Position numbers and translations under genes: made by a program
Shown here: positions 8,021-15,120 of the stretch, in pieces
How the letters are laid out: every line of letters begins with the position of its first letter
Numbering within the stretch: position 1 is the first letter of the stretch
Notes under the pieces: model-generated
Seen by the model: the letters and a program-made list of their open reading frames with translations, nothing else
What the model was told of the DNA's origin: nothing
Databases searched by the model: none
NCBI GenBank assembly: GCA_027489295.1
Contig: JAIYAA010000110.1
Coordinates: 1 to 18,991 of the forward strand
DNA: 18,991 bases
Origin: Sphingomonadales bacterium
Lineage (GTDB): Bacteria > Pseudomonadota > Alphaproteobacteria > Sphingomonadales > Sphingomonadaceae
Reading direction: 5' to 3'

Positions 8021-8914
8021 GTGAAGATTTTCGTCACCGGTGCGAGCGGTTTCATCGGGGGATCGTTCGCTGCAGAGGCAGTTCGGCGCGGCCATGAGGT
8101 TCGGGGCCTGGTTCGCTCACCGGAGAAGGCACTGGCATGCGCGGCATTCGGCATCGTGCCGGTCCACGGCGATCTCGCCGACCATGATATTCTGGCATCG
8201 GAGGCCTCTGCCGCCGATGCGGTCGTCAACGCCGCCAGCAGCGACGACAGGCCGGCGATCGACGCAATGCTGAGGGTGTTGTCCGGATCGGGAAAGGCGC
8301 TGCTGCACACCAGCGGTAGCAGCATCGTGGCGGACAACGCCAACGGCGAGCCGAGCGACACTGTGATTAACGAGGATCAGCTTCCAGCACCCACCAAGGA
8401 CAAGGCTGCACGTGTGGCACTGGATCAGGCGATCCTCGCGACGCCCGGCGTCCGGTCGATCGTCCTATGCAATACGCTGATCTTCGGTGACGCGCTGGGA
8501 CCAGAGGCCCACAGCGTCCAGCTTCCGCTATTGATCGGTTTCGCCCGCGAAACCGGGAAAGCTGTCTATATCGGCCGCGGTCTGAACCGGTGGTCTACAG
8601 CCCACATCGCGGATGTGGTCAACCTCTACCTACTTGCGCTCGAGCGTGCGCCGGCCCGCACCTTTGCGTTCGTAGAAAGCGGTGAAGCCTCGTTCGGGGA
8701 GATGGCCCGATCGATTGCCGATGGACTCGGCCTCAGCAACCCGATCTCGATGACGATCGAGGCGGCTGAGGCGCGCTGGGGACGGGCAAGGGCGCGCTAT
8801 TCGCTCGGCTCGAACAGCCGCGTCCGGAGCGCGCGTGTGGCGGCCCTTGGGTGGACTCCTAGCCGCCTGTCCGTCCACCAGTGGATCGCGGACCATCTTG
8901 GGACCGCCGCGTGA
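8021..8914 (+). CDS. Atypical SDR / NAD-dependent epimerase-dehydratase
   Basis: A 297-residue Rossmann-fold protein. Residues 1-13 read MKIFVTGASGFIG, the GxxGxxG nucleotide-binding signature of extended and atypical SDRs, with VHGDLAD and AASSDD at the expected later positions and RWSTAHIADVVNLYLLAL as the typical C-half element. The usual YxxxK catalytic pair is not present: the region after the LLHTSGSS strand has TKDKAARVALDQ instead of a tyrosine. Either the chemistry is non-classical or the protein acts in binding. The start is GTG at 8021, preceded by AAGGA. It is followed after 60 bases by the CMD-type gene. Role is probably in degradation of a small organic compound; the substrate is unknown. 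Confidence 0.88.
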   Translation: MKIFVTGASGFIGGSFAAEAVRRGHEVRGLVRSPEKALACAAFGIVPVHGDLADHDILASEASAADAVVNAASSDDRPAIDAMLRVLSGSGKALLHTSGSSIVADNANGEPSDTVINEDQLPAPTKDKAARVALDQAILATPGVRSIVLCNTLIFGDALGPEAHSVQLPLLIGFARETGKAVYIGRGLNRWSTAHIADVVNLYLLALERAPARTFAFVESGEASFGEMARSIADGLGLSNPISMTIEAAEARWGRARARYSLGSNSRVRSARVAALGWTPSRLSVHQWIADHLGTAA

Positions 8915-8974
8915 ACTCAACGGGTTGGCAGTTCCGGTTCGACCAATCTTTAATTTTCGAAAAGGACATTAGCA

Positions 8975-9559
8975 ATGACCGACACGCCCCAGGACAGCGA
9001 TAGCATCAGCTCGAACGTGTGTATCGCGTATCCCGATTTCGCAAAGCTTCCAGAACCGGTTCGAGAGAAATTCGATAGCCTTACTACGAAGGTTAATTTC
9101 TTCCGAATGCTGGGGCACAGTGCTGGCGCTTTCATTCCGGTCATCGACCTTACTAACGCGATTTTCAGGGATCTGACGATCTCCGATTATCACAAAGAAC
9201 TGATGGTCCTGCTGGTGGGCGCGCACGAGAGCGTTGCATATGAGTGGGAGCAGCATGTTTCAATCGCCCGGTCAGCCGGCGTTCGACAGGACCAGTTTAT
9301 CGCAATCGCCGAATGCCGGATTGACGATGCCGATGCTTTCACGGAAGATGAGCGCGTCTTGCTGCGCTTTGGAAAGGCCGTGCTCGAAAAGGGGAAAGCG
9401 CCAGGCGTCCTGTTCAAACACGCCTTGCGGCATTTTTCTGTTCAGGAACTTAGCGATGCTATCATTGTTCTCGGCTATTACAGGATGATATCAGCGCACA
9501 TTCAAACCTTCAATATTGCTATCGACGCGCAAAGCGACGGAAATTGGATTAAGGGTTGA
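8975..9559 (+). CDS. Carboxymuconolactone-decarboxylase-like protein
   Basis: A 194-residue all-helical protein of the CMD/AhpD-like superfamily. The central motif AYEWEQHVSIARSAGV (residues 88-103) matches the E-x3-H pattern of the domain, and the helix before it (ISDYHKELMVLLVGA) fits. The CxxC of true AhpD peroxidase partners is missing, so thiol peroxidase activity is unlikely. Good ribosome-binding site AAAGGA nine bases before ATG. Gene order (truncated ABM monooxygenase, SDR, CMD protein) suggests a small catabolic operon closed by the hairpin at 9566. CMD-like proteins next to SDRs are common in sphingomonad degradation loci, but the real substrate cannot be told from sequence. Confidence 0.9.
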   Translation: MTDTPQDSDSISSNVCIAYPDFAKLPEPVREKFDSLTTKVNFFRMLGHSAGAFIPVIDLTNAIFRDLTISDYHKELMVLLVGAHESVAYEWEQHVSIARSAGVRQDQFIAIAECRIDDADAFTEDERVLLRFGKAVLEKGKAPGVLFKHALRHFSVQELSDAIIVLGYYRMISAHIQTFNIAIDAQSDGNWIKG

Positions 9560-9565
9560 GCTGGT

Positions 9566-9601
9566 AGTGGGGCGCCGCCCATTTTCTACGGCGACCCCAC
9601 T
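9566..9601 (+). terminator. Terminator after the CMD-like gene
   Basis: Seven bases after the stop codon a hairpin pairs AGTGGGG (9566-9572) with CCCCACT (9595-9601) and CGCCG (9573-9577) with CGGCG (9589-9593), with a single A bulge. The stem is strong, but the T-tract is poor (TTCGTCT), so termination efficiency is uncertain. Confidence 0.55.
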
Positions 9602-9763
9602 TCGTCTGGGATCTCGTCACTTGTAGAACTTATACGGCCCTTCCATCCAACACCGATTTGGCATCGGCCGTGAGATGCCTGGGTGAGCAGGAGCGGTCCA
9701 TAAGCAGAAATATGCGCATAAAATCGATCGCCTTCGCCGCGGCCGGCCAGGTATCCGGCGCGG

Positions 9764-9832
9764 CGTTCGGCCAGTTTCCTCAATGCCGCCGCCATCCGCC
9801 GGTGGTTGCCTAACTTTGTCAACAATTCCTAG
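9764..9832 (+). mobile_element. Second IS5-type transposase 3' remnant
   Basis: This stretch is a diverged copy of 7427-7494. Both contain CCAGTTTCCTCAAT, CCGCCATCCGCCGGTGG and ACTTTGTCAACA in the same order, and both end with CTAG. An extra G at about 9769 and other changes break the frame. It lies in the same orientation as the first remnant and overlaps the 3' end of the alpA-like gene on the other strand, whose last residues it appears to supply. Confidence 0.6.
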
Positions 9833-10004
9833 CTAGCCAGCGTGCGATGGTTAATTCGCGCCAGCCCGTGCATCTCGTGCTGATCTGCGTGTTAGCGGGG
9901 AAGGTGCCTGCTTCCAACTTCCGGTAAAGGGTGGAACGCGTGAGGCCTGTTAAAACGAGGACGGCCTTGAGCCGGAAGAAGCGGTCCGTTGCCTTGGAGT
10001 GCAT
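9819..10004 (-). CDS. alpA: AlpA-family excision regulator (HTH), 3' end altered
   Basis: A 61-residue protein with the AlpA/prophage CP4-57 regulator pattern: RFFRLKAVLVLTGLTRSTLYRKL carries the MerR-like helix-turn-helix, followed by the short wing GTFPANTQISTRCTGWRE. Such proteins control integrase and excision genes of integrative elements. The start at 10004 is chosen because AAGGTGA precedes it; an upstream in-frame ATG at 10118 would add 38 residues unlike the family. The C-terminus normally continues past RWL with some ten residues; here it ends after ARNC inside the transposase remnant, so the gene was probably clipped by insertion. No integrase is visible in the window. The DNA-binding part is complete, so function may remain. 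Confidence 0.78.
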   Translation of the reverse strand: MHSKATDRFFRLKAVLVLTGLTRSTLYRKLEAGTFPANTQISTRCTGWRELTIARWLARNC

Positions 10005-10349
10005 TGCGATCACCTTGCATTGTTCGGGGATTGGTGGAGCGCTTCGGCGCAACATGGACCCGAACGGCTTGCCTGCAGAAGGGTTCGTCTGGTGCTGAGA
10101 CAGCCCTGTACGGTGCAATCGGCAGGCGCATCCCCCCGGATCGATGGCAACGAGCGCTAGCTTAGTCTGATCGTGTTTTCAGCGGGCTGCCAGCGCGAGA
10201 CAGAGTCCGGTTCGCCGTGGTTGGGCGCAGCGCACCTGAGCCTGCATGGCACAAGTCAGAGACTTTGCGTTCTTGCTCTTCGTTCCCAATTTGTTCTAGC
10301 TGGCGGCTCGCTGCCGATGCAGCGATTCGATATCATTGGGAGTTTCGGC
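10005..10349. other. Divergent intergenic region
   Basis: These 345 bases lie between the alpA-like gene (minus) and a three-gene plus-strand operon. They must hold both promoters, but no clear -35/-10 pair or terminator stands out. Frames running through the region on the plus strand do not look coding upstream of 10350. Confidence 0.4.
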
Positions 10350-10562
10350 ATGGAGCACGACCTCCAGTTGCGCGCTGCTGCGCGTGCGATCTACGACGCC
10401 TGCTATCCAAGCGAGGAATGGGCGCCGTTTGGCTTCGACGAGGCGGAGCGATTCAGGACTGTTCACTATCGCCAGGCAGTCGGCGCGGCGCTGCAGGCGC
10501 GTCGGGCGCTGCACGATCGCGCGGTGCAACCGAGCCTGTTCGCCGAGCAGGTGCACGCCTGA
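10350..10562 (+). CDS. Small acidic protein of unknown function with a QxxLF motif
   Basis: A 70-residue protein, MEHDLQLRAAARAIYDACYP at its start, rich in Glu and Ala and mostly helical. I do not recognise a domain. The start at 10350 follows GGGAG at seven bases; an upstream in-frame ATG (10317) is possible. Near the C-terminus is QPSLF (60-64), which resembles the QxxLF beta-clamp-binding motif. It is the first of three closely spaced genes: the next start is 11 bases after its stop. The cluster converges on an SRAP-type gene, so a link with DNA repair or replication of a mobile element is possible but unproven. Confidence 0.7.
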   Translation: MEHDLQLRAAARAIYDACYPSEEWAPFGFDEAERFRTVHYRQAVGAALQARRALHDRAVQPSLFAEQVHA

Positions 10563-10572
10563 CGCCCGCGCG

Positions 10573-11031
10573 ATGGATGCGATCGAACGGACCAACTGGC
10601 TGGCGCATCGCTGGCCGATCGAACTCGAAACCTTCTCCTATGGCGGATGGCTGATCCATGTGGGCAGGGTCGAGGGGCATCGCCTGGGGCAGGTCAATTC
10701 CGCTGCGGAGTTCGAGACCTGGAAGGCGGCGCAGCGGCCGGTGTGCCTGGCGCGCTTCATTGCCGGTAGGCGCGAGCTTCATCCTCCTGCGGTGCTGGTG
10801 GTCGCCGGCGAGTACCGCCTGGGCCGTATCCCGCCGGAGCTGTGGTGTGGCTATGACGCGACGCTGCTGATGGATGCACCGTCGGCAACGCTCCTCTCTG
10901 CCAAGGTGCGGGCGATGTTCCCGGCCTGGCCGGACGCTCTCATCCGGGTGGTGCCGCAGGCACAGGTGCCGGCGCTCGGGCTCAGCCCTGCTCCCGCCGC
11001 GGCCGGGCCGCGTCTCCGTTTGGTGGGCTGA
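10573..11031 (+). CDS. Hypothetical protein of accessory cluster
   Basis: A 152-residue protein starting MDAIERTNWLAHRWPIELET. No signal peptide, membrane segment or known catalytic motif can be seen. It has several tryptophans and a Pro/Ala-rich tail (from about residue 135) that looks disordered. The coding choice is supported by position between two other genes, spacing of 11 bases to the gene before and one base to the gene after (stop TGA at 11029-11031, ATG at 11033), and a codon pattern that stays open in the high-GC third position. The family is unknown to me; it is probably an accessory gene of sphingomonad mobile elements. Confidence 0.7.
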   Translation: MDAIERTNWLAHRWPIELETFSYGGWLIHVGRVEGHRLGQVNSAAEFETWKAAQRPVCLARFIAGRRELHPPAVLVVAGEYRLGRIPPELWCGYDATLLMDAPSATLLSAKVRAMFPAWPDALIRVVPQAQVPALGLSPAPAAAGPRLRLVG

Positions 11032-11032
11032 T

Positions 11033-11347
11033 ATGGCACGCTACGACGCAGATGGCGGGCAGGTGCCCCGGACGCTGTTCGAAGCTGCGGCGTTCCACCG
11101 TTCCGTCCGGGCAGCCTGTGCGGGGTGCGGGCACATCGGCGTCTTCCATGCCGCGGCGCTCTGGCGGCTGTTCGAGCGCAGGCAATGGCCGGGCCTGCTC
11201 GCCGAGGTGGGTGCTCGCCTCCGATGTTCGCGATGTGGGCGGCGCGGCACGACGATCAGCCTGACCCGCGATCCGCCGACGATCACCAGCCTGCCGCTCC
11301 CGAGCGATGTCGAATGGCGGCGGGCGGTCAGCCGGTTTCGCGCCTAG
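11033..11347 (+). CDS. Zinc-ribbon-like small protein
   Basis: A 104-residue basic protein with two CxxC pairs, C29-x2-C32 (CAGC) and C65-x2-C68 (CSRC), 33 residues apart, the layout of a zinc ribbon that may bind nucleic acid. A helix WRLFERRQWPGLLAEV lies between them. It starts one base after the stop of the previous gene, so translation is coupled. Its stop TAG overlaps the stop of the converging SRAP gene: both stops sit within the palindrome CTAG at 11344-11347. The biological role is unknown. Confidence 0.72.
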   Translation: MARYDADGGQVPRTLFEAAAFHRSVRAACAGCGHIGVFHAAALWRLFERRQWPGLLAEVGARLRCSRCGRRGTTISLTRDPPTITSLPLPSDVEWRRAVSRFRA

Positions 11348-11988
11348 AACAGGGCCGCCTGTTCGACAGCGCCCTTGCGCTTCACCCAAGGCTCGCCGGT
11401 ACGCTCCATGACGATCAGGTCATCGGGGAAACAGCGCGCCTGGAAGCCGAGGATGTCGTCGAAGCTGCCGCGCAGCCAGCGATCATGGTCGTCGCGGTGA
11501 AGCAGCACCGGTATGCGATCGTGCACCGGGCGGATCGCCTCGTTGCAGTCGGTCATCACGCCGGAATAGACCGGACCCCATTCGGTGCTGTCCCGCCACA
11601 GTCCCGCCCAGGCGAAAAGCGGCGCGTCCTTGACGCTGAACCAGGTCCGCGTCTTCGAACCCTTGGCGCCCTCCGCTTCGGCAAAACCGGTCAGCGGGAT
11701 GAGGCAGCGCCACTCCGGCTTACGTGCCAGCCCGACCCACATCGGCTTGGTAAGATCGGCGATGTTATTGACGGGCTTCGGCTTGGCGGTCGGGCTCATT
11801 CCCTTGAGCCGGAGCGGAAATCCCCAGACCATCGACTGCAGCACGCGCGCGCCCGCTTCCTCGCGCACCACCATGCCGGGGTAGCCGGGATAGACTTCCT
11901 CGCCCGCATTGGACTGCACCGGGTTATCGACGCCGAAATGCGCCGCGACTTCGGCGGCGCTCTTCCGAAGCTGGTAGAGGTTGCAGAT
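11344..11988 (-). CDS. SRAP/YedK-type protein with ATC in place of the start codon
   Basis: An SOS-response-associated peptidase (SRAP) protein, which crosslinks to abasic sites in single-stranded DNA through Cys2. The family begins Met-Cys; here the reading frame gives ATC-TGC-AAC-CTC-TAC, i.e. (I)CNLYQLRKSAAE, with GGAGG at the right distance upstream of the ATC. From 11988 the protein has 214 residues and the other site residues fit: Asn74/75 in PVNNIADL, Glu104 in GFAEAEG and His155 in HDRIP. The only usual start codon downstream is GTG at 11919, which would drop the catalytic cysteine and 23 residues. Either ATC is used weakly, the base is a sequencing error, or the gene is dead. The C-terminus EQAALF carries a QxxLF motif. 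Confidence 0.8.
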   Translation of the reverse strand: MCNLYQLRKSAAEVAAHFGVDNPVQSNAGEEVYPGYPGMVVREEAGARVLQSMVWGFPLRLKGMSPTAKPKPVNNIADLTKPMWVGLARKPEWRCLIPLTGFAEAEGAKGSKTRTWFSVKDAPLFAWAGLWRDSTEWGPVYSGVMTDCNEAIRPVHDRIPVLLHRDDHDRWLRGSFDDILGFQARCFPDDLIVMERTGEPWVKRKGAVEQAALF

Positions 11989-12043
11989 GTGGACGACCCT
12001 CCCTTGCTGGGTTCGTAGCAGCAGTTGAGTCGATCGCTTGCTA

Positions 12044-12220
12044 TCAGATGTCCGGCCTGTTTGCGCGGATAAATCCGCTGGCTGAGATCGTGTTCGCTAC
12101 GCGTGGTCCAAACACATCGGCGACATTATAAAGTGCCAGCGCAACCTTCGGGTGGGCTCCGCGTCGAGGAAGCCGGCGACATCGTTGATCGCGGCACGGA
12201 GGCCGTGAAGGCGCGACATG
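12044..12220 (-). pseudogene. Frameshifted small gene remnant, unknown function
   Basis: On the minus strand the sequence reads MSRLHGLRAAINDVAGFLDA in one frame from 12220 and then, after a one-base shift near 12155, AHPKVALALYNVADVFG and PRVANTISASGFIRANRPDI ending at TGA (12044). The two parts join smoothly if one G is restored (GAG-GCC-CAC), giving about 58 residues. I do not recognise the family. It lies between the SRAP gene and the lasso receptor. There is no good ribosome-binding site. Treat as a possible broken gene. Confidence 0.35.
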
Positions 12221-12277
12221 GTTCGGCGCGGGAGCCTAGCGCTACCCGCCTATGGGGCAAGGGCTCCGCGCAATAGT

Positions 12278-12306
12278 GGAAATTCGCCGCGGCTGCCGCC
12301 TCGCAA
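12278..12306 (+). promoter_or_regulatory. Candidate FecI-type (ECF sigma) promoter of the lasso receptor
   Basis: GGAAAT (12278-12283), the -35 sequence known for FecI-controlled fecA, stands about 105 bases before the receptor start, followed after 17 bases by TC. An STN-domain receptor is the usual target of FecI/FecR control. No fecI or fecR gene is present in the window, and the -10 part is weak, so this is only a candidate. Confidence 0.3.
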
Positions 12307-12388
12307 ACTTTTTTCGGATCGGGACCCCGTAGTTCGCCGTCGGCTGCGTCAATCGCTCCAGTGCCGGGACACCGGCGGGGAGAAAAGA

Positions 12389-14995
12389 ATGACGATCTCG
12401 AAAAGGGCGCTTTGTGCGGCGATGCTTGCCGCGACGCTTTCCTACAGTGACATGGCGGTTGTCGAGGCACGCGCCCAGGCAGGGGTGACGCGCTTCGACC
12501 TGCCGGCGCAGGATCTTGCCTCCACGCTCCGCGCGATCGCCCGTCAGGCCGGCCGGGAGATCCTGTTCGCGGACGAGGAGGTGCGCGGTAAGCGGTCGGT
12601 GGCGATCCGAGGGATCTACACCGTCGAGCGGGCGGTGACCCTCGCCATCGGGGAGGACCTGGTGGTGGGCGAGGAATCCGGCGCCATCGTCGTCCGGGGG
12701 CGCGACGGCCGAGGCGGGGTCACATCGGCCCAGAACGAGAACCCGGATGCCATCACGGTAACCGGCTCGCGCATCCGCGGTGCCGAGGGTCCCTCGCCCG
12801 TCATCATCGTGTCGCGCCAGGGGCTGGAGGAGCAGGGCATCCCCGACATGGCGAGTGTTTCGCGGATACTCCCGCAGAATTTCACCGGAGGGCAAAACCC
12901 CGGGGTCGCGGGGGGCGGTGACCAGGGCGGATACAATAATGCGAACAATGCGACGACGCTCAATCTTCGCGGGTTAGGCTCGGACGCGACGTTGACGCTC
13001 ATCAATGGTCACCGCCTTCCTTACGACGCCGTCAACCAGGGCGTCGACATCTCGATCATCCCGCTGGCGGCGCTCGAACGCATCGAGGTCATCACTGACG
13101 GCGCCTCGGCGCTCTACGGCTCGGACGCGGTGGGCGGCGTCGCCAACCTGATCCTGCGCCGCGACTATGACGGCCTCCTGACCAGCGCGCGCGTGGGCGC
13201 ATCGACCGAGGGCGGCAACGTCCAGCAGCAATATTCGGGCGTTGGGGGCACACGATGGGCCGGCGGCGGCTTCATGGCCGCAATCGACTATAGCAAGGCA
13301 ACACCGATCTATGCCGACGACCGGCCCTATACCCGCCAGCTCAACGCCGGGCAGATGCTGACGACCAGCAGCCGGCAGGTGAGCGGCGTGTTGGCCGGCC
13401 ACCAGGATCTTGCCAATTGGGCGTCGTTCGAGCTCGACGTCCAACTCGCCGATCGCCGGTCACGCAAGGTCAACGCCTTCTCGCTGACCGCGCCGACCAC
13501 CTTCTATGGCCAGGACAACCGACCGGTGGTGCGCAGCTATGCAGTGACGCCGTCGCTGCATCTCCGCCCAGGTTCCGGCTGGGAGGCAATTCTCCAGGTG
13601 ACCGATGGCGAGAGTTCCACCGTCATCAATACCCAGCGCTATACCAACGGCACCCTTTCCGTGAGTCGCGCTGCCTATGACAACCGACTGACCAATTTCG
13701 AGGCCAGTGCCGAGGGCCCGCTGGCCCATCTGCCCGGCGGCGACATCCGGCTGGCGCTGGGCGGTGGCTATCGTCGCTTCCAGCTCGACTTCGACGTGCG
13801 CACGACGAGCGGCGGGGTGACCACCGTCTCGCGGGACTCCGTCGAGCGCCGCAGCAGCGCGTTCGGCTATGGCGAGCTGTCGGTGCCGCTGGTCGGGGCG
13901 GCCAACCGGATGCCGTTCATCGATGCCCTGCGACTGAGCGCAGCCGTCCGCTATGAAAGCTACGAGGGCATCGACGCCGTCGCGACGCCCAAGCTCGGCC
14001 TGGTCTATGTGCCACACCGCGACATCACCCTGAAATATAGCTGGGGCCGCTCGTTCAAGATCCCGACGCTGCAGCAGGTCAACCAGGCACAGGAGGTAAT
14101 TCTCTTGCCGGCCTCGGTGTTCGCGCCCCAGCCCAATCCTCCGCTGCCGGCGGGCGCCACGATCCTGGCGATCGGCGGTGGGAGCCCGAACCTGCACGCC
14201 GAGCGGGCCAAGAGTTCGACCTTGTCCGCGGAAGTGCGGCCCCGCTTCCTCCCGGGGCTGCGGGTCGAGGCGACGTGGTACGACATCGATTATCGCGACC
14301 GCATCGCCTCCCCGATCAGTGACCTGCTCTCCGCGCTCAGCAATCCTGCCGCGGCAAACTTCGTCCAGTTCGCCCCCAGTGTCGCGGAGGCGCAGGCAAC
14401 CGTTGCGCAGGCAGCGGCCGGGCTGTCGAACCAGAGTGGCCAGCCGTTCGATCCGGCAAAGGTAGCCGCGATCGTGGATTCGAGTCTCCGCAACATCGCC
14501 CGCGAGCATATTCGGGGTGTCGACCTGTCGATCGACTATGACGCCCGGCTGGGAGAGGATAGCCAGCTGACGATTGCCGGGTCCGCAACCTATCTCGATG
14601 CGGATCGCCAGGCCGCGCCCAACCTTCCGACGGTAGGCCGCTCCGGCCTGATCTTTACGCCGCCGAAGTTTCGCGCACGCGGCGCGGCGAGCTGGCGGAC
14701 ATCGGTGGTCCAGCTGTCGGCGGCGCTCAACTATCTCGACGGGACAACCGACAAGCGCTTTTCCGTGCCGACCAGGATTGGTGCCTTCACGACCGTCGAC
14801 CTGAGTGGCTCCGTTCGGACGCGGGAAGGGCGTGGTCCCCTCGATCGGATCGAACTGCGCCTGAGTGCGCAGAACCTGCTGGACGAGCAACCCGATCCCA
14901 TCCGTGTCACCAACCCGACCTATGTGGCCTATGACTCGACCAACCAGTCGCCGATCGGCCGCTTCGTCAGCTTCACAGTGACCAAGCAATGGTGA
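12389..14995 (+). CDS. TonB-dependent receptor with STN domain (lasso-peptide locus)
   Basis: An 868-residue outer-membrane receptor. The start at 12389 follows GGGGAGAAAAGA and gives a signal peptide (about 1-29, ending EARA); the frame is open further upstream but that part has no signal. Residues about 34-100 form the secretin/TonB short N-terminal (STN) domain (RFDLPAQDLASTLRAIARQA ... GIYTVERAV). DAITVTGSRIRG marks the start of the plug, with ALYGSDAVGGVANLILRRDY at its end, then a barrel ending SFTVTKQW. In proteobacterial lasso loci such a receptor takes up the secreted lasso peptide, and the isopeptidase then opens it. Its stop overlaps the start of the next gene (ATGGTGA). The gene looks intact. 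Confidence 0.92.
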   Translation: MTISKRALCAAMLAATLSYSDMAVVEARAQAGVTRFDLPAQDLASTLRAIARQAGREILFADEEVRGKRSVAIRGIYTVERAVTLAIGEDLVVGEESGAIVVRGRDGRGGVTSAQNENPDAITVTGSRIRGAEGPSPVIIVSRQGLEEQGIPDMASVSRILPQNFTGGQNPGVAGGGDQGGYNNANNATTLNLRGLGSDATLTLINGHRLPYDAVNQGVDISIIPLAALERIEVITDGASALYGSDAVGGVANLILRRDYDGLLTSARVGASTEGGNVQQQYSGVGGTRWAGGGFMAAIDYSKATPIYADDRPYTRQLNAGQMLTTSSRQVSGVLAGHQDLANWASFELDVQLADRRSRKVNAFSLTAPTTFYGQDNRPVVRSYAVTPSLHLRPGSGWEAILQVTDGESSTVINTQRYTNGTLSVSRAAYDNRLTNFEASAEGPLAHLPGGDIRLALGGGYRRFQLDFDVRTTSGGVTTVSRDSVERRSSAFGYGELSVPLVGAANRMPFIDALRLSAAVRYESYEGIDAVATPKLGLVYVPHRDITLKYSWGRSFKIPTLQQVNQAQEVILLPASVFAPQPNPPLPAGATILAIGGGSPNLHAERAKSSTLSAEVRPRFLPGLRVEATWYDIDYRDRIASPISDLLSALSNPAAANFVQFAPSVAEAQATVAQAAAGLSNQSGQPFDPAKVAAIVDSSLRNIAREHIRGVDLSIDYDARLGEDSQLTIAGSATYLDADRQAAPNLPTVGRSGLIFTPPKFRARGAASWRTSVVQLSAALNYLDGTTDKRFSVPTRIGAFTTVDLSGSVRTREGRGPLDRIELRLSAQNLLDEQPDPIRVTNPTYVAYDSTNQSPIGRFVSFTVTKQW

Positions 14996-15120
14996 GGCGG
15001 CATCTGGTAGCGGCGTTGCTCGCGACCGTGTGGCTGCCGGTCCCGTGCCGCGCCGCGGCACCCCCTGATTGCAGCGGCATCATGCCGCCGACGATCGCGG
15101 CGCCCCAGGCGTGCCCTTGA
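14989..15120 (+). pseudogene. 5' fragment of a probable lasso-peptide isopeptidase
   Basis: Directly overlapping the receptor stop (ATGGTGA; ATG 14989 or GTG 14992) a reading frame of 43 codons starts MVRRHLVAALLATVWLPVPC, a clear signal peptide with RR at the start and cut near RAAA-P, followed by PPDCSGIMPPTIAAPQACP. A signal peptide followed by a DC...PP segment is what I expect at the start of sphingomonad lasso isopeptidases (S9-type prolyl-oligopeptidase-like, about 650-700 residues), which sit next to the receptor. The frame then hits TGA at 15118, exactly where the convergent cyclase gene also loses its homology. The catalytic part is absent. Identification rests on position and N-terminal style; the rest of the protein is missing. 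Confidence 0.5.

Noticed and set aside
12218..12388. 57-residue upstream extension of the lasso receptor
   Set aside because: No signal peptide and no ribosome site; ATG 12389 has both.
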